Of a DNA stretch of 64,000 bases, positions 37,001 to 49,457 are shown piece after piece. The stretch is from Phallus indusiatus (lineage: Eukaryota > Basidiomycota > Agaricomycetes > Phallales > Phallaceae): positions 2,056,683 to 2,120,682 of the forward strand of contig JAQFWX010000004.1 in assembly GCA_027605045.1 (NCBI GenBank). The letters run 5' to 3'. Position 1 is the stretch's first letter, and the number at the start of each line of letters is the position of its first letter. A model generated the notes under the pieces. That model made no database searches, was not told where the DNA came from, and worked only from the letters and a program-made list of their open reading frames with translations. Position numbers and translations under genes: made by a program.

Positions 37001-40000
37001 CTATGGGTGGGGGTCCCACATTGCGAATAGAGGCTGTATCTTCCGAAGAACGAGGAGCGCTGGAGGATCGTCCTCAGCTTTCCCAGAAATCAAGAGAACG
37101 TATCATTGGTTCTTTGCAGTCATCGAATCTCATGGTATCTCTTCTTATCCTCATTTCTCAACGAAGACAATTATGTGTCTTTACGTCTTCGGAAGACCAT
37201 TTGAAGTCCATCGCCAATGCCTACGACGCGGTGAGTTAATTGTCGAATTGTCTGAGCCCATGTATCAATGCAATAAAAGGCCCAGGGCGTATTATTCCAG
37301 TATATAGAACTGCTTTCGTCATTACTACCGTCGAGCACATATACCTCTATTTTGCCCTCTATTCAAGACCTGTGTCTGACATATGGACTGGAGCTTTGTA
37401 TCGCAATGGAGATCCATAGGCCCCGCTTACATTCTCTAATCTTGGTTAGTGAGCCCTTTCCTCGACTCAAACTTCAGTGTAAAATGCGTATATCAGGCAC
37501 ATGTTTCCTCCCTCAATGAGAAGACCGATACTACAGAAGCAGAGAAAAGACTGAAGGCGAAAATACTCCAGCAAAAGAAACAAGATCAATCTAACGTTTC
37601 TACCCCTGATATTCCAAGAGAAGGTAGTCCAGCGATAGTTGCACATTCCCAATCTCCTCCTATCCCTGAGGTACGCGTTTGTTGATATGTTTTTCGGGGT
37701 CTTCTCACTTGCGTTAGAACGAATCCCCATGGTTATGCATCCTTGAACCTACAATAGCTGATGTCAAGAAAACAATGCCTGTTAAGGCGGCGCAAGTTAT
37801 AGGGTATAATTCCAGTACTTTCATCATTAATCACTGTTTTTAATCTTTTCAACGAATAGACCAGCATTCTACACGACCTTTTGGCAGATGTCTCTTTATG
37901 ATATTAACCCACCGTTCAATCGATACGATCAAGAGAACACCCGACTTCGAACTTTAAGCAGGGAAGCTAACGATAACATATTGGCACAGAAAGATGTTTC
38001 CGCGAACAAATTAAGGCGTGAAAGGTTGAATAGCACACTAGATGCTATATCTAAAGAGATGAGAGATCATATCGTCTACCGTGAATTCGCCATCAAACGA
38101 TTGCAACGCGAAAAGCTACATTGGTTTCCCGGAGCAGGTGATTATCAAATTATTTACAAACGGCATTATTCAAACAGTCTTTACAGACCGCGCCGAATTA
38201 TCTTTGCAAATTGTCCAGCATTGTTTTCATCCTCGGTGTTTGATCTCTCCCATGGATGCCGACTACTGTGCCCAGATGATTAAAACCATGCACTCCATGG
38301 GTACTCCCGGGTTTTCGACCTTAATGTGCTACGATAGGGTAAGTTAATTTACTAGAAACAATGCAGGCTGACTCAACACACATACGCAGGTCTTAGGTGA
38401 TCATATATCCGCTGTCATCTTTTCGTGTACTGCCAATGAAGCTCGAAACTATGGTAGGCGATCTTTCACATGTCCATTTGCATTTCAATGAGCTCTCGAC
38501 AGGTCGGTTCTTATTAGGGATCTTGCGCGATCTTGCACCTTGGCACCAAGACATGAAGGTGTATCTACAGGAAAATAAAGACAAAAAGGGTGCTTTAATG
38601 TCAGGATTTCAGCGTGGCAGAGTTGAGAAGAAAGTTATAGATCCCGAGGACTTGCTAACGTGGGACCAGTTCAGACGCATATTGAATAAATGGCATAAGA
38701 AAATTGCTGCAGTATAGTAAACTCTTTTTCATTCCTTGATTCTTGTTGATTCTCGTTAGAACATGGTCACCTGTCTTTCCTCCCGCGAATATATGCATAT
38801 TCACAATGCAATTGTCGTCCTTCAAGAAATTCTACCCGTTTTTCCCGTTGGGAGTATCAATGCGGCTTGTGGACCCGCCATTTCGGAAGCTTTGACAAAA
38901 TGTATCAGCAACGAACGCCGAGAAGACTTGAAGATTTTAGCAGGGTCTTATAATTCATATCTTCAGAAGAATAAACATATCTGGGAGATTCCCCCGGAAT
39001 TAAAGGTATTTGCTGCAAAAGGCCCTAGTTCTATGTTGGGTTCTGATGAATTTACTTTAGGCTCCCTCTTCTCGGGCTATGTCAACTGAAGCGTCGAATG
39101 GACAACCGGCCGCTCCTGTACCTGTTAAGCGTCCGCCAGTTTCCCCTCAAGCACCCTCGTCACCTGCACGCCCCGTGAATGGCAAACCTTCTGAGGGTAC
39201 AAGAGAGGAGGATAAAGCTACCACACAGGAATTCTCTGGGGCTGCAGCTATAAGGCAAGCGATGGAACGGTCAGTGGGAACAATTTTTTCTACTTTGGAT
39301 TTCCACTGAAGTCATTCAGGATTCCACGTCCCGAAGTTGTTAAACGAGTCCGCCCGGATGCCAAAAGTACACCTAATTCCGTCAATGGTAACGTTGAATC
39401 AAGCCCGGCTCCTCTACTTGATTCTGGAGATAGGCGCACAGTCGTCCCCCCCAACCCAAATTCTGTGATCCAACCAGCACTAGCAGAAAAGGTTACAGAG
39501 CCGAGTAGAGCTTCAAGGGATGTAGCAACTCTACCTGCGGTTCCTCCGGTTACTTCCTCGGTGGTAGATCAGCCACCCAACGATGAGGACACTTCTAAAC
39601 AGACAATGCCCCCACCTGTCGCCCCGAGCTCCACTCCCTCTGCTCAGGAACTAAGGAGCACAGCAAGACAAAGTATGAGTCAGAAAGATGATCGTGCTAG
39701 GATCAATCGCCCCGACGCCCCCGTGTCGCGTCCTTCGTCTCGACCACCCTCTCGGGGTCCAGGCAATACTCCGCCATCAAGAAGAAGGAGTTTGTCACCT
39801 CGCGGTCCTGAGCGCGTTGCCGACGATAGGTCGGATCGTAGCAGAGCCTTTGGTCCTCGACAAGATCGTATCCATGACCGAAGTCCGAGAGACCGTCGAG
39901 ACGCCAAAGATTTAGACAGGGAAAGGGAAAGGGAAAGGGAAAGAGACCGAGACAAAGACCGAGAGAGAGAGCGTGAACGTGAACGCGAACGTGAGCGGGA

Positions 40001-41303
40001 TAGGGATAGAGATAGGGACAGGGACAGGGACAGAGAGACAGAGACAGAGACAGGGAAAGAGAGCGTGAACGTGAACGTGAACGGGAGCGCGAACGGGAGC
40101 GTGAACGGGAACAAAGAGAACGAGAGCGCGAGCGAGAACGTGAACGAGAACGTGATAAAGACAGGGAACGGGACCGTGAAAGGGACCGTCACCGAAGAGA
40201 TTACGAGAAAGAACCAACAGCACAGCGTAGAGACAAAGAATTCATTGTGTCTAACAGGGATCCTCCCACTCATCCCCGACGTGACTCACTGGATGATGCA
40301 CCAACTGCCCCTGATACATCTCGTAGTCGTAATGTGGACGACAGTCTAGGCAAGAGGCGCCGAGGTGAAGAAGAGGTATGTTTACTTTTTTTGTTTTTTA
40401 AATGACCTACTTAGTCGCTTCATCATAGGCGGATCGAGGTTCCAAACGGAGTGGTCGATATAAAGAGTCCTCCCATCGTGATGAGCGGACTCGGCACAAG
40501 AGTGACAGAGAACGGGATAGGACAAAAGATGATCGTAGGCGTAGAGACAGAGAGGAAGGCGAGGTCCCCATTGACAATGGTCCGGTCGGAGAATCCACAG
40601 ACAAGGTATGCCCCTCTTTTATAGTACAGCAGGTTGTAGTTGATTCATTGTGCCATAGCCCGTTGATGCACCTAAAGGTGTTGACTCTCGTTCGGAAACT
40701 CGCGATCGCCCACCGGAGACACCTAGCAAGCATGTCCCACCTTCTGCGCCACGGGCTATGGCAGAGCCTCCGTCACGTCCGTCAAGGAATGAACCGACGT
40801 CTCGGTCAGACGCAAGGAATCGTTCTTGGAGTGCCCGTGATACTCCTCCATTAGTACCTCGTTCAGGTGGTGGATTAGCCAGCCGTGTCGACCATGCACC
40901 TTCTCTACCCCCAGTCCCATCAAGACCCAGAGAGAACGAGTCAGCTTCCGCTCCCCCTTATTCACCATTCACCTCAAGACCGGATCCCCCCTCGCCATTA
41001 GGTGGGACTATGGATAGAAGTGGAGGCGGGAACTATCCTAGAGAAGAAAGTCGAGATGTCCCGAGAAAACGGACCTTTGCAGGTATGCTTCTTCCCTCGT
41101 TCTGTTGTCGAGTCTTACTTTTTGCGGTCGTTCTAGATCGGAATGTGAGGGAGAAAGAAGATGAAGCAAGTCAGTCAAAGAGACCAAAGATCAATCGGAC
41201 CTCGCGATATGCTTTGGAGGATGCAATGCAAAAGTCGCTCGACTCGAATAGGCAAGATTCTAAAGCAGACAAAGGTCGTATTCGGAAAGATGAAAAAGTT
41301 TGA
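34045..41303 (+). CDS. THO2: THO complex subunit 2 (mRNA export)
   Basis: This is the large scaffold of THO/TREX, which couples transcription to mRNP assembly and export. The start (34045) gives MKHSTILSAVDSYVSEWSKGG, joined in phase across a 54-bp intron to LDFLKPHLLEAE. The protein is roughly 2,000 residues from about 18 exons. Matching blocks include FNLLREQSEGYSKLSTELI, IGLIGYFDLDPSRALDITLD, FPWMVAAYPDVADLYLRIL, LAAFTGAVHKKYFFMDPEHVL, YTTFWQMSLYDI and WHKKIA. The C-terminus is a long disordered Arg/Glu/Asp/Ser/Pro tail with an RE/RD repeat (39915-40195). In that repeat one AG dinucleotide too many (about 40032-40037) breaks the frame. Reading resumes two bases on and continues sensibly to the stop (KADKGRIRKDEKV). 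Confidence 0.92.
39915..40195 (+). repeat. Arg-Glu/Arg-Asp coding microsatellite in THO2
   Basis: This is an imperfect simple-sequence tract made of gggaaa, gaccga, gatagg, gacaga and cgtgaa units, encoding alternating Arg with Glu or Asp. Such charged tails are typical of SR-like RNA-binding partners. Replication slippage in this tract explains the frame break near 40032-40037. The antisense strand reads as long open frames of Ser/Arg/Phe/Leu, which are artefacts of the repeat. Confidence 0.85.
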
Positions 41304-41545
41304 GGCTGATAACACTAATGTATTTATATGACCATCGCGCTCTGTTTGTTTTTAACGCATGTGGTAATTACAGCGATCGAATTAATCAAAATTTATCATT
41401 GGTATGTTGAATACAGCTGCTAGTACAATAATGAAGGGTGCGAGGTACCTTCGTATGCATATAAGTGTTGTATGTACATACTATGTACGCGTACGCCGGT
41501 TGAACGGAGGATGAAGGAATAAATAGATAACATATTAACCTGGAC

Positions 41546-42673
41546 CTATTTTATCAGATTTAAAAACTCCTCCCGACTCTTCTGGTGGGTGCGAAAGCAT
41601 CCCAACATAGTGGACGTGACTGTGACTGCTCCAGGTTTTTGCACACCGCGCACGGTCATGCATAAATGTCTAATAAAAAAAATTAGATAAGATAAGATCA
41701 AAAGAAACAGGACCAACGTTGCCTCCATAACAACTGCCACCCCTTTGGGCTTGATAGCCTCTTCAACTGTGAGTGCAATCTGCCTTGTAAGCCGTTCTTG
41801 AACTTGCAGCCTTCGGCTGAATGTCTCAGCAATCCGTGCTAATTTCGAAATGCCTAGCACGAGACCATTTGGAAGATATCCAATAGATACCTGTTGTTAG
41901 ACAAAAGTTACTCCATATAAGTACGGGTTGTTGTATGTAGATTTACTCACTTTGCCTGTAAAGGGGACGAGGTGGTGTTCGCATAAACTAGAAATATAAA
42001 TGTCCTTGACAATTACTAATTCATCGTGGTCTTCTGCGAAAATGGCGTCATTTATAACATCTGAGGGCTCCCATAAGTAATGCATCAGACATCAGTGCCT
42101 AGCTAGTGCGCCAAAATACCTGACAATCTCTCCTCGTATCCTTTGGTCATCCACAGTAGTGCTTGAGCATATCGTTCGGGGGTGCGAAGGAGACCCTCCC
42201 TGTCTGGATCTTCTCCGATGCCTTCAAGCAGAGTCCTTACAGCTGCAGCTAATTTCTCTTCTCTTTCCTTTCTTTCCACCGGGGTAGAATGTAATCTGGA
42301 AACTGTTGATTTTGCTAGACAAAACAAAAGAGCTCAACCGCGACTCGAATAGCAGGAATTGGGTTATGAACACACCTGGCCAACCGAGGCCATTAATATC
42401 CGGTATTGGAGAAGTATTGCTGTCTGAGCGAAGAAGCGGGGTGCTTATTCCTGAATGGGCTCGAAAACCATACCCTTCATAAACGGGAGGACGGGCAGGG
42501 CGCTGCAACTCTTCCCTTATAGATTCTCGGGTCTCCTGCATAGTTGCCTCTCTTCGATCTTGAGGACGGGATGCTGGCATTTCATCTGGCATTGTGCCAT
42601 TCGCCTCTTCTTGTTTTTCTACAATTCTGCTAAGACTGTTTCGTAAAGCGGCAGCGTGACCCTCCAAAGCCAT
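41546..42673 (-). CDS. FOL2: GTP cyclohydrolase I
   Basis: This enzyme converts GTP to 7,8-dihydroneopterin triphosphate, the first step of folate/pterin synthesis, in the cytosol. The start at 42673 ([15 protein letters not shown]) opens a long non-conserved N-terminus typical of fungal enzymes. The catalytic core is [23 protein letters not shown], then [22 protein letters not shown] with the zinc ligands Cys-His-His, then [57 protein letters not shown] with the third zinc cysteine, and [16 protein letters not shown] at the end. It is complete and has five or six exons. It converges on THO2. Confidence 0.96.
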
Positions 42674-43124
42674 ATCCACAAGCCAGCGACTGACTCGGAC
42701 TTCCGCCTACTTCTAATACGGGGACCTCTTAGTCAGCGGTGACAATAAACTTGTCTTGTTCAAAAACTCCCGGAACCAGGACAATATTTTTGGGATAATA
42801 CCACATGGTATGTTCTGGTTATCACGAGAAGAAAATGCAATTCCTGGACCGTGATTATTCCAGCTACTCATGATGAAGCAACATTAAAAGGATTTAAGTA
42901 CAAAAATATACTGAATACATCATAAAGAAGGCGGCGTCTCGCGCCAATGTACTATTTAAAGCGCAGCCAGGGCAGCAGAACTCGCAGTTTTCAACATACG
43001 TCGTGGCGACGTGCTTGGTCGAAACTTGAAAGTGCGGTCGCGCGTATATCTGGAATCCCTTTCGAGCATTATATATGTCGATCACTAATTTGTACAGTAA
43101 AATACAACGATTTCCGGCTCGCAG
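42674..43124. other. Intergenic region
   Basis: This 451-bp interval lies between the GTP cyclohydrolase start and the Pho81 stop, both minus. It has a G/C-rich patch near 42950-43050 with short plus-strand frames that show no family resemblance. I looked for a tRNA-like GTTCGANTC box there and found none. Confidence 0.4.
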
Positions 43125-46100
43125 TCATAGTCGCAATGTGTGGTCCGCAAACGTCAGTGTCCCAGAGATAGATATAGCATCCAATATACCGAATTCACTT
43201 TGATTGACATAGTTTGGTGGATCGATCGCTCCCAACAAAAGACCGTTATCTTTGATGGCTAGTGCTAATGATGGCACTTTACCCTGAAAGAGGAAATTCT
43301 CCTTAAGGAAAGGACAGCCACAAGCAACGAGCGAACACTCACGAGAACCGAACCATTGACTAAAATGCCTAACAAATTATTCCACTTGGCAAACTCAACC
43401 CCGGCCGCCACACTTTTACATCTCTTGTCGTTTCTTTCAACTTTCTCGGAACAAACTAAATTAGACTCAGGAAGCAGTTCCCAGATTCCGCAGTCAGTCA
43501 AGAAAAATACAGCATCTGAAATGAATGATAAAATACAATCGCACTTTGATAGTAAAAATGGACATACAATTAGGTTGTTTCCAGTTCAAGGAAGAGCAGA
43601 TATCCGGCGAGTAGGACGAGAACATTAGCTTCCGTCGTTGTGCTTCCTTTTCTGCGGTCTTCTTGACATCACGAAGTACTGAATAGACCGTGGAAAGCAC
43701 CGAGTCCACGAAAGCATCAATGCTATGTCCAACTCCCGCGGTCACCTTAAAGCTATTTGGATGAACTAGCTCAAGATGCAGACCCAACTCTATCGGCAGT
43801 GCCTACGTAAATAAGAGACAAGTTGTGAGCGTGTGATTAAGCTGGCAAAGGGACAATAACTTACTTGTAAGGCGTCGTGTAACGATATAAACCCAGTGTT
43901 CATCAGGGAAATCCATTCGTTGGTTGAGCTTGGGCTGGCAGAGGGATCATACACCTTATACTTGTTTCTGACCAAAGGTATAATTTGCTTCAAAGTAAGA
44001 TCAGATATTCCAATTGATATCGATTCATTTGCTGGAATAACCGAATTGGGAAATATCACGGGAATCATATCTTTGGTAATTTGCACTATAGCATGGGCGT
44101 AAGTGCCCCGAAGTGATGAGACTACCACGCCTCCGGATGCGACACCTAGTGATGGCGAATGGACGGACGGCGATGTGTTTGCTGAGGTTATCGGCTTATT
44201 TGCAGCCTTAGGTTTGATTTTCTGAGGGGCGACGGTGGATTTCCAATACGTTTCTACTAGCCCCCCGATTTCCAGAGTGACATCTTGGAAAGGGGTGATG
44301 ATCGATACCTCAAAGGCAATCTAATAAAACAAGCGTTATTATCGCAGTTGCATCAACAATACGATATATCATCTTACACTACCGATGACATGAAGCCGAT
44401 GGTCTAGGAGTGGAATTACCAAGGCAGAACGGGATTGTAAGTCCTGAAATGAAGCGGCAAGAATCACTCCACGACCCAAAGTCTTAGAACCAAAGCTGGG
44501 ATAAATAGAAAACTCTAAAGACAAATCCGATAGATTCTGCAACTGGAATGGAAAGAGTTGAACGGAATGTTTGTCTTTGACGGGTAGTATCACTGTGTGG
44601 TGAGCTGAGAGTTTGTCGGACAATGACGTAATAACCAGTTTGAGTGAAGGTAAACTTTGGGAACGATCGGCATTCGCATTACCGACGATGCGCGGTATCA
44701 GTTGAACTGCCGATGAAGCATTTATGTTCTGGTTATCTTTGGTGAAAGGATGTCCTAATGTAACTTGAACCAAAATTGATTTATCCAAGTAATTGTGTCC
44801 ATAAACACGAAAGGGGATGATTGGCGGAGGCAGGGATAGGGAAGGAATATGGTCTGCGTCAGCTTCTTGGCTCAAGTCAAAATCAGAGAGAGGAGAGACA
44901 GATGGCGGAGTGCTTATGATACCAGCATCGGTTACTCCGGGAGAACGTGCAATAGCTGTCAACAACATCCGCACACATCCCCAATACCCATACCAAGCAG
45001 CAAAGAAGACCGCCAAACGGCCTGTTTCATCACGTTTATATGCCTTACAACCAGCATCCAGAAGAACTTTGAGGCATGCCTCGTGACCATTGGCCGCTGC
45101 ATGAAAAAGAGGCGTCCATTCGTTGTATTTGTCGCTTGTGTCTAAACCTTCATGAGTGAGAAGAAGTTTACAAACCCCAGCATGTCCTGCGCCGGCAGCC
45201 AAGTGAATGGGATACTCCCCGTTGCTGTTGGGTGTGCTTTTGGCGCCATGCTCAGTTAGCAATAAGACGATATCAACGCGACCGTGTTGACAAGCCAGTG
45301 AAAGTGGAGATATATCTGAACTCGCATCGCTGGGCATGACTTTCACACGGGGATCATTCAATAGTACTTGAACGCATTTGACATTACCGGAAATTATGGC
45401 GTGAACGAGAGGTGTATAATTATCCATGTCGCCGCCTTCTGGAGAAACGCCAGCTTCCAGTAGTCGATGACATATATCGGCATGGCCGTACATTGCAGCA
45501 TAATGGAGTGAGGTTCTTCCATAGACATCTGCACGATCGACTTGAACTCCCTTTGACAGACAAAGCTCGACTAGTCGCGGTGTCCCAGCAATAGAAGCTT
45601 CATGAAGGCACGTCCGTCCATTTATGTCATCAATGAAGTGGAAGTTAAACGGGGTATTTGAAGATGACATGATAATGTCTGCTAGCGAAACTGGTGCCTC
45701 AATAGCCGCCTTCCACAAGATTCGGTTGATTAAAGTGAGAGTCCCATCTTGAGAGACAAGATTGCCAGCATGACGGACCAAATCTCGAACGGCTTCTTCA
45801 TCTTTGAGATTAACGGCTTTCTGCAAATTGATTTCCAGGTCGTTGAAAGCGCTGAGGTGGGCACTGCGTTCTAAAGTCACTTGATGACTGAATATCATAT
45901 CAGTTGGGGCCGAACTTTGAAGTGAAGGGGGTTCTATCGATACATTGGTGATGTCCATTAAACAATCTGCGACTGTATTTGTAAGGGTGGTTAAAAGCTA
46001 TTTTAGAACAGGCTATCAGGTAAAGTATGCGATTGACAATTTTATTACGGACTTGTCGATTGAAGACGGGTTGTACATCAACTTGACGAGCAAGATACAG

Positions 46101-46974
46101 CTCCTTTGTCGTTGATTTTGATCGTTTGTCCCATTTCTTCAGGATTTTCGAAACCCTGTTGCATTGATCTCGACAAAATGCTAGAGAAAAGGTAAAAATC
46201 AACAACAAAAACTGTGTGTGAATGAATTTGATTGATACCTCTAACTTTGCCAAATCGCGTTCCAACAGCCTAAAACCTTCTTCAACAGCTTTCCACTCTA
46301 CATGATCCTTGGCAGAAAGAGTCTCATCGGTACCATCTGGAAGAAAGCGCGTAGCTGCTGCTTTCCTTTTAGTCAACAACGTTTCTAGACGAAGCTTCAG
46401 TTCGGCTTCCTTTTGGAGGTAGAAATTATTGATCTGTAATGTTTAACATATATACGACGAAGACAATCATAAAAGGCAGTAAAATACCTTCTCTAGTTCT
46501 CTCTCAAGTTTGAAAAAGAAGGCTGCTTTATGGGCTTGGAAAGCGGATCCCCTGTCATCGTCGTTCGTCAAAGCCTGAAGCGGGAGCAGTGCTGAGTGGT
46601 CTAAAGACAATGACGGAGGACTCGATGGTTCCAATGAAGGCCACATTGGAGTCTGACCTCCTGGGGGAAGTCGCGTCGCAGCGGGACGTAGGATATCAAC
46701 AGGCTGGATCCCAACATCCAGAGGAGCTGTATCGGAAGCCGGGCGACTTTTTGCAAGTGAACTGACTATCTTCTTAAGAGACTTGTAGTCAAGATAGTAT
46801 TGTGACCATCCTGTAGAGTTTCACCTGGATCATTTAACGGTTCAAAAGTAGAGATGGAACAAACGCTACTAGCCTGGGATCTGCTCCGCTTGGATTTGCT
46901 TCCCAAACTAGGAGAAATGGTGGCACGTCATTAGGATGATATAAAGGGGATAGCAGTTTGGTAATTACCTTCAT
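43125..46974 (-). CDS. PHO81: Pho81-type SPX-ankyrin phosphate-signalling protein
   Basis: This is the homologue of the phosphate-sensing CDK inhibitor Pho81 (Nuc-2), which in yeast and Neurospora inhibits a Pho80-Pho85 kinase under phosphate starvation. The first coding exon is 6 nt (ATG AAG, 46974-46969). It joins exon 2 (46907-46874) to read MKFGKQIQAEQIPG. The second intron (46873-46811) begins GCTAGT, a GC-AG intron, before WSQYYLDYKSLKK. The SPX domain ends with LTKRKAAATRF. Six ankyrin-type repeats occupy the middle (DDINGRTCLHEASIAGTP; DVYGRTSLHYAAMYGHAD; NEWTPLFHAAANGHEACLK). A C-terminal glycerophosphodiester-phosphodiesterase-like domain follows (GLHLELVHP; FAKWNNLLGILVNG), without clear catalytic histidines, as in other Pho81s. 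Confidence 0.93.
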
Positions 46975-47170
46975 AATGTTCACCCGTTCTTAGTGATTTG
47001 CATGGAACCGTTTTAGATTTCAAAGTGTCAGTAATGCTTAAATAGACGCCGGGTAGCACGAGGGTTCCTGCACTTCGGAACGAACGTTTTCAGTGTCTAG
47101 CACTTATACAGTTTATCCGCCAACGAAATTTATTTCCTGGGAAAAATATTTCGGGTACATTTAGTTTTAG

Positions 47171-48519
47171 TTAAATCAAGATCTTTCGTAATTCCCACAT
47201 TTGGACGGGTATTAGGGTTACAGGACAGGTATTGTGCTTTTCCACGTATGAGTGGACGCATCGATAGCAAAAGACATAACCTGAGGGTAGTGCAGTTGCA
47301 TTTGCGATATAGCCTCTGCAAATAGGACATTGACCATATTGAATGTTGTCCATTGTCAGACCCTGTGGGTGCGGTTGCAGCATTTCCGGCGGTGGAATCG
47401 CCGGGCCCGTTTTCGGTCGAGCGAGCATCCTTGCTGGTGAAGAAGGCGAATACCACCACTCTAAAAATTTAACGAGGAAAATTGCGGTAGGTAATAATAC
47501 TTTTAAGGAGTTGAGAAGGTGATTAGGGATAGAGGTAATTCTTGTGTGTAAAAGGTGCAACAACCCCGATTTGGCCTGTTTTGATTTTGATTTTGTAGTG
47601 GAAAAGGTTAAATCTCTCTAAAATCGACATGCCATCATTTAGAGTTTGTTTTCATTGAAGATAAAATGCTGTGAACACGTACCACATCTTCGGGTCCTAA
47701 TCGACGCAACTCGATGCCCATCCACGAGAGCCAAGGTCGGTAAAAGGATGTTTTATCGAATAAATAGGCGATATTCCAGTATACCAGCCAAATCTCATAA
47801 CAAATACTAGCTACAGGGTAGAGCTTTTTGTACAGCCGCCTGAATCGCTCTTTGCGGGTGAGATATTGTGGAGCGAGCACAGGTGAAGCATTGCGTAAAA
47901 CGTCTTCATCTAGTCCGCCTCCTAAACTTTCATAGAGATCTTGTGCCTTGGCACGGAGATAAGGGATACCGATCTTTGAAATAGGTGATAGTTGAACTAA
48001 CCGAACGTGGGTGATTCACAACACTTCTGGACTGGACTTACCAAAAACAAAAGCGACCGCCAAATATCTCGTGAAGAGAGTTTGCTCTCTGGTAGTGAAG
48101 AGTCAACCGCAAGGTCAGCACGATCTGTGGGGATATATTGTTTTCTTCTGCGCTTGAGTCCATAAAAATTCTCGGCAAAAGAAGCATCTACAAATCTGGT
48201 AGCATGCTGAGCCAAGCTAACGTTTAAACTAAAACACACCTGTTGTTTTAAGATAATGTCGTTCCACAAAAAACATCAAGAGAGAGTAAAATTCTTCATG
48301 GCGATTTACTATACGGAGAAGGTAACGGGGGTTTCTTTGAGCAAAGACCTGTTAAAATGATGTCATGAAGAAAGACTTTAGTCGGATTCAAAGAGGGAGA
48401 GTTACAGCAAGGACGTATTTCAAAGCTGGCTGAAGTAGGTCTTTCAATTGTTCTTGAGCTACCAATTCAAAAAGTGAAGGTCGTTTAGGATCCTGTCCAA
48501 CATCGTTAAAGAACTCCAT
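47171..48519 (-). CDS. PEX12: Peroxin Pex12
   Basis: This peroxisomal membrane RING protein is part of the Pex2/10/12 ubiquitin ligase for receptor export. The start at 48519 opens MEFFNDVGQDPKRPSLFELVA with the N-terminal PSLFELVAQEQL motif. Exons then give KYVLA and YLLRIVNRHEEFYSLLMFFVE, and the SFAENFYGLKRR block. Membrane helices lie near YPVASICYEIWLVYWNIAYLF and LLNSLKVLLPTAIFLVKFLEWW. The C-terminus ends in an incomplete RING, CPICRGYI, then YVFCYRCVHSYVEKHNTCPVT, missing several zinc ligands, as known for Pex12. It has four or five exons. The terminal residues are MWELRKILI. Confidence 0.95.
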
Positions 48520-48702
48520 AAACGCGGCTGATTACGTGAGCTACTAGTACGTTCGGACAGGTTTTATCACTCAGTGATGACTTGGAAACACGATTATTGG
48601 CGGCATCACTGCCAGCTGCTTCTCTTGTTCTGATCTCTGTCTGGGAAGACACAAGCGAGTAGGATCATCATTATTCTTGCATCTAATACAGATTTCAAAA
48701 AT

Positions 48703-49457
48703 CTATCTTTGTGACTGGGTCTCTGCGGCACTATTCCGATTTGCTTTCGAAAGAAAGTCTCTGATCGTTGTGACGACAAGCTGGATATGGTTGGTGTTCA
48801 ATATATTGCAATGATGGTGATAAATGATGATACAAGAACATACGTGATGATCCTCTTGACTAGAACCTCCGTAAGCGGCGACGACTGCAATTGGACAGCA
48901 AGGAGCATTCTGGCAGGGTTACGTTTTGGACTTGTTATATGCAGGATACTATACACAAAAAGAAAAATCGGGCAAACCTCCAGCCAAACCGGAAATGCTG
49001 TACAAAAAAAAATACGCAATTAGATCCGCTGCTGTATAGTGAGAGAGCAGCAAGGCCGGGAGAGCTCACCACCGCCATTGCATCTGAACTCGGGGGAAGG
49101 GATGCCCAGGGTCTCTGGTGTTTTACCAATAGCAGCCATGCCTTTTTCCACGTAAAAACTAGAATGACCAGTGCGATTGACCACTTTGATCATTCCCTTG
49201 ATGCAACACCAGGAATCAAGACTAACATCGCCCATTCCTGCGCCGAGATCTCCGACGGTGCATGCGAAAAGAGAGTGTCCCCCTACGGACTCGATGGATA
49301 TCACGATACCTTTCCCTTTGGCATGGCGAGAGGATGCTCGGAATCGTTTTCTGATTGATAGCCCCAGTGTAACTGCATCGTTGCTTGAGAAAGAGGAAAA
49401 TCGGAGGGTGTTTTCCTCTATCAGTGCTTGGTTAGCCAGTTCTGCATCGCTAGGCAT
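48703..49457 (-). CDS. UPF0303 / DUF336 haem-degrading-like protein
   Basis: This small protein belongs to the DUF336 family (yeast YBR137W; bacterial members have been linked to haem degradation). There are four phase-consistent exons: 49457-49070, 48997-48978, 48909-48844 and 48780-48703, 183 residues. The family core is NDAVTLGLSIRKRF, then KGIVISIESVGGHSLFAC, WCCIKGMIKVVNRTGHSS, GGAFPVWLENAPCCP and IAVVAAYGGSSQEDHHLVV. Exon 2 is only 20 nt. The tail is SKANRNSAAETQSQR. The GGSSQEDH loop is shared by most members. The biochemical role is not certain. Confidence 0.88.

Noticed and set aside
39915..40195. Repeat array as a CRISPR
   Set aside because: The units are short and coding, with no spacers and no cas-like genes. 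This is a eukaryotic genome.
39680..40273. Long minus-strand frame rich in Ser, Arg, Phe and Leu
   Set aside because: It is the antisense of the THO2 charged repeat and has no start context or homology.
42674..43124. tRNA-like region
   Set aside because: No B-box or cloverleaf pairing could be drawn by eye; a tRNAscan run would decide.
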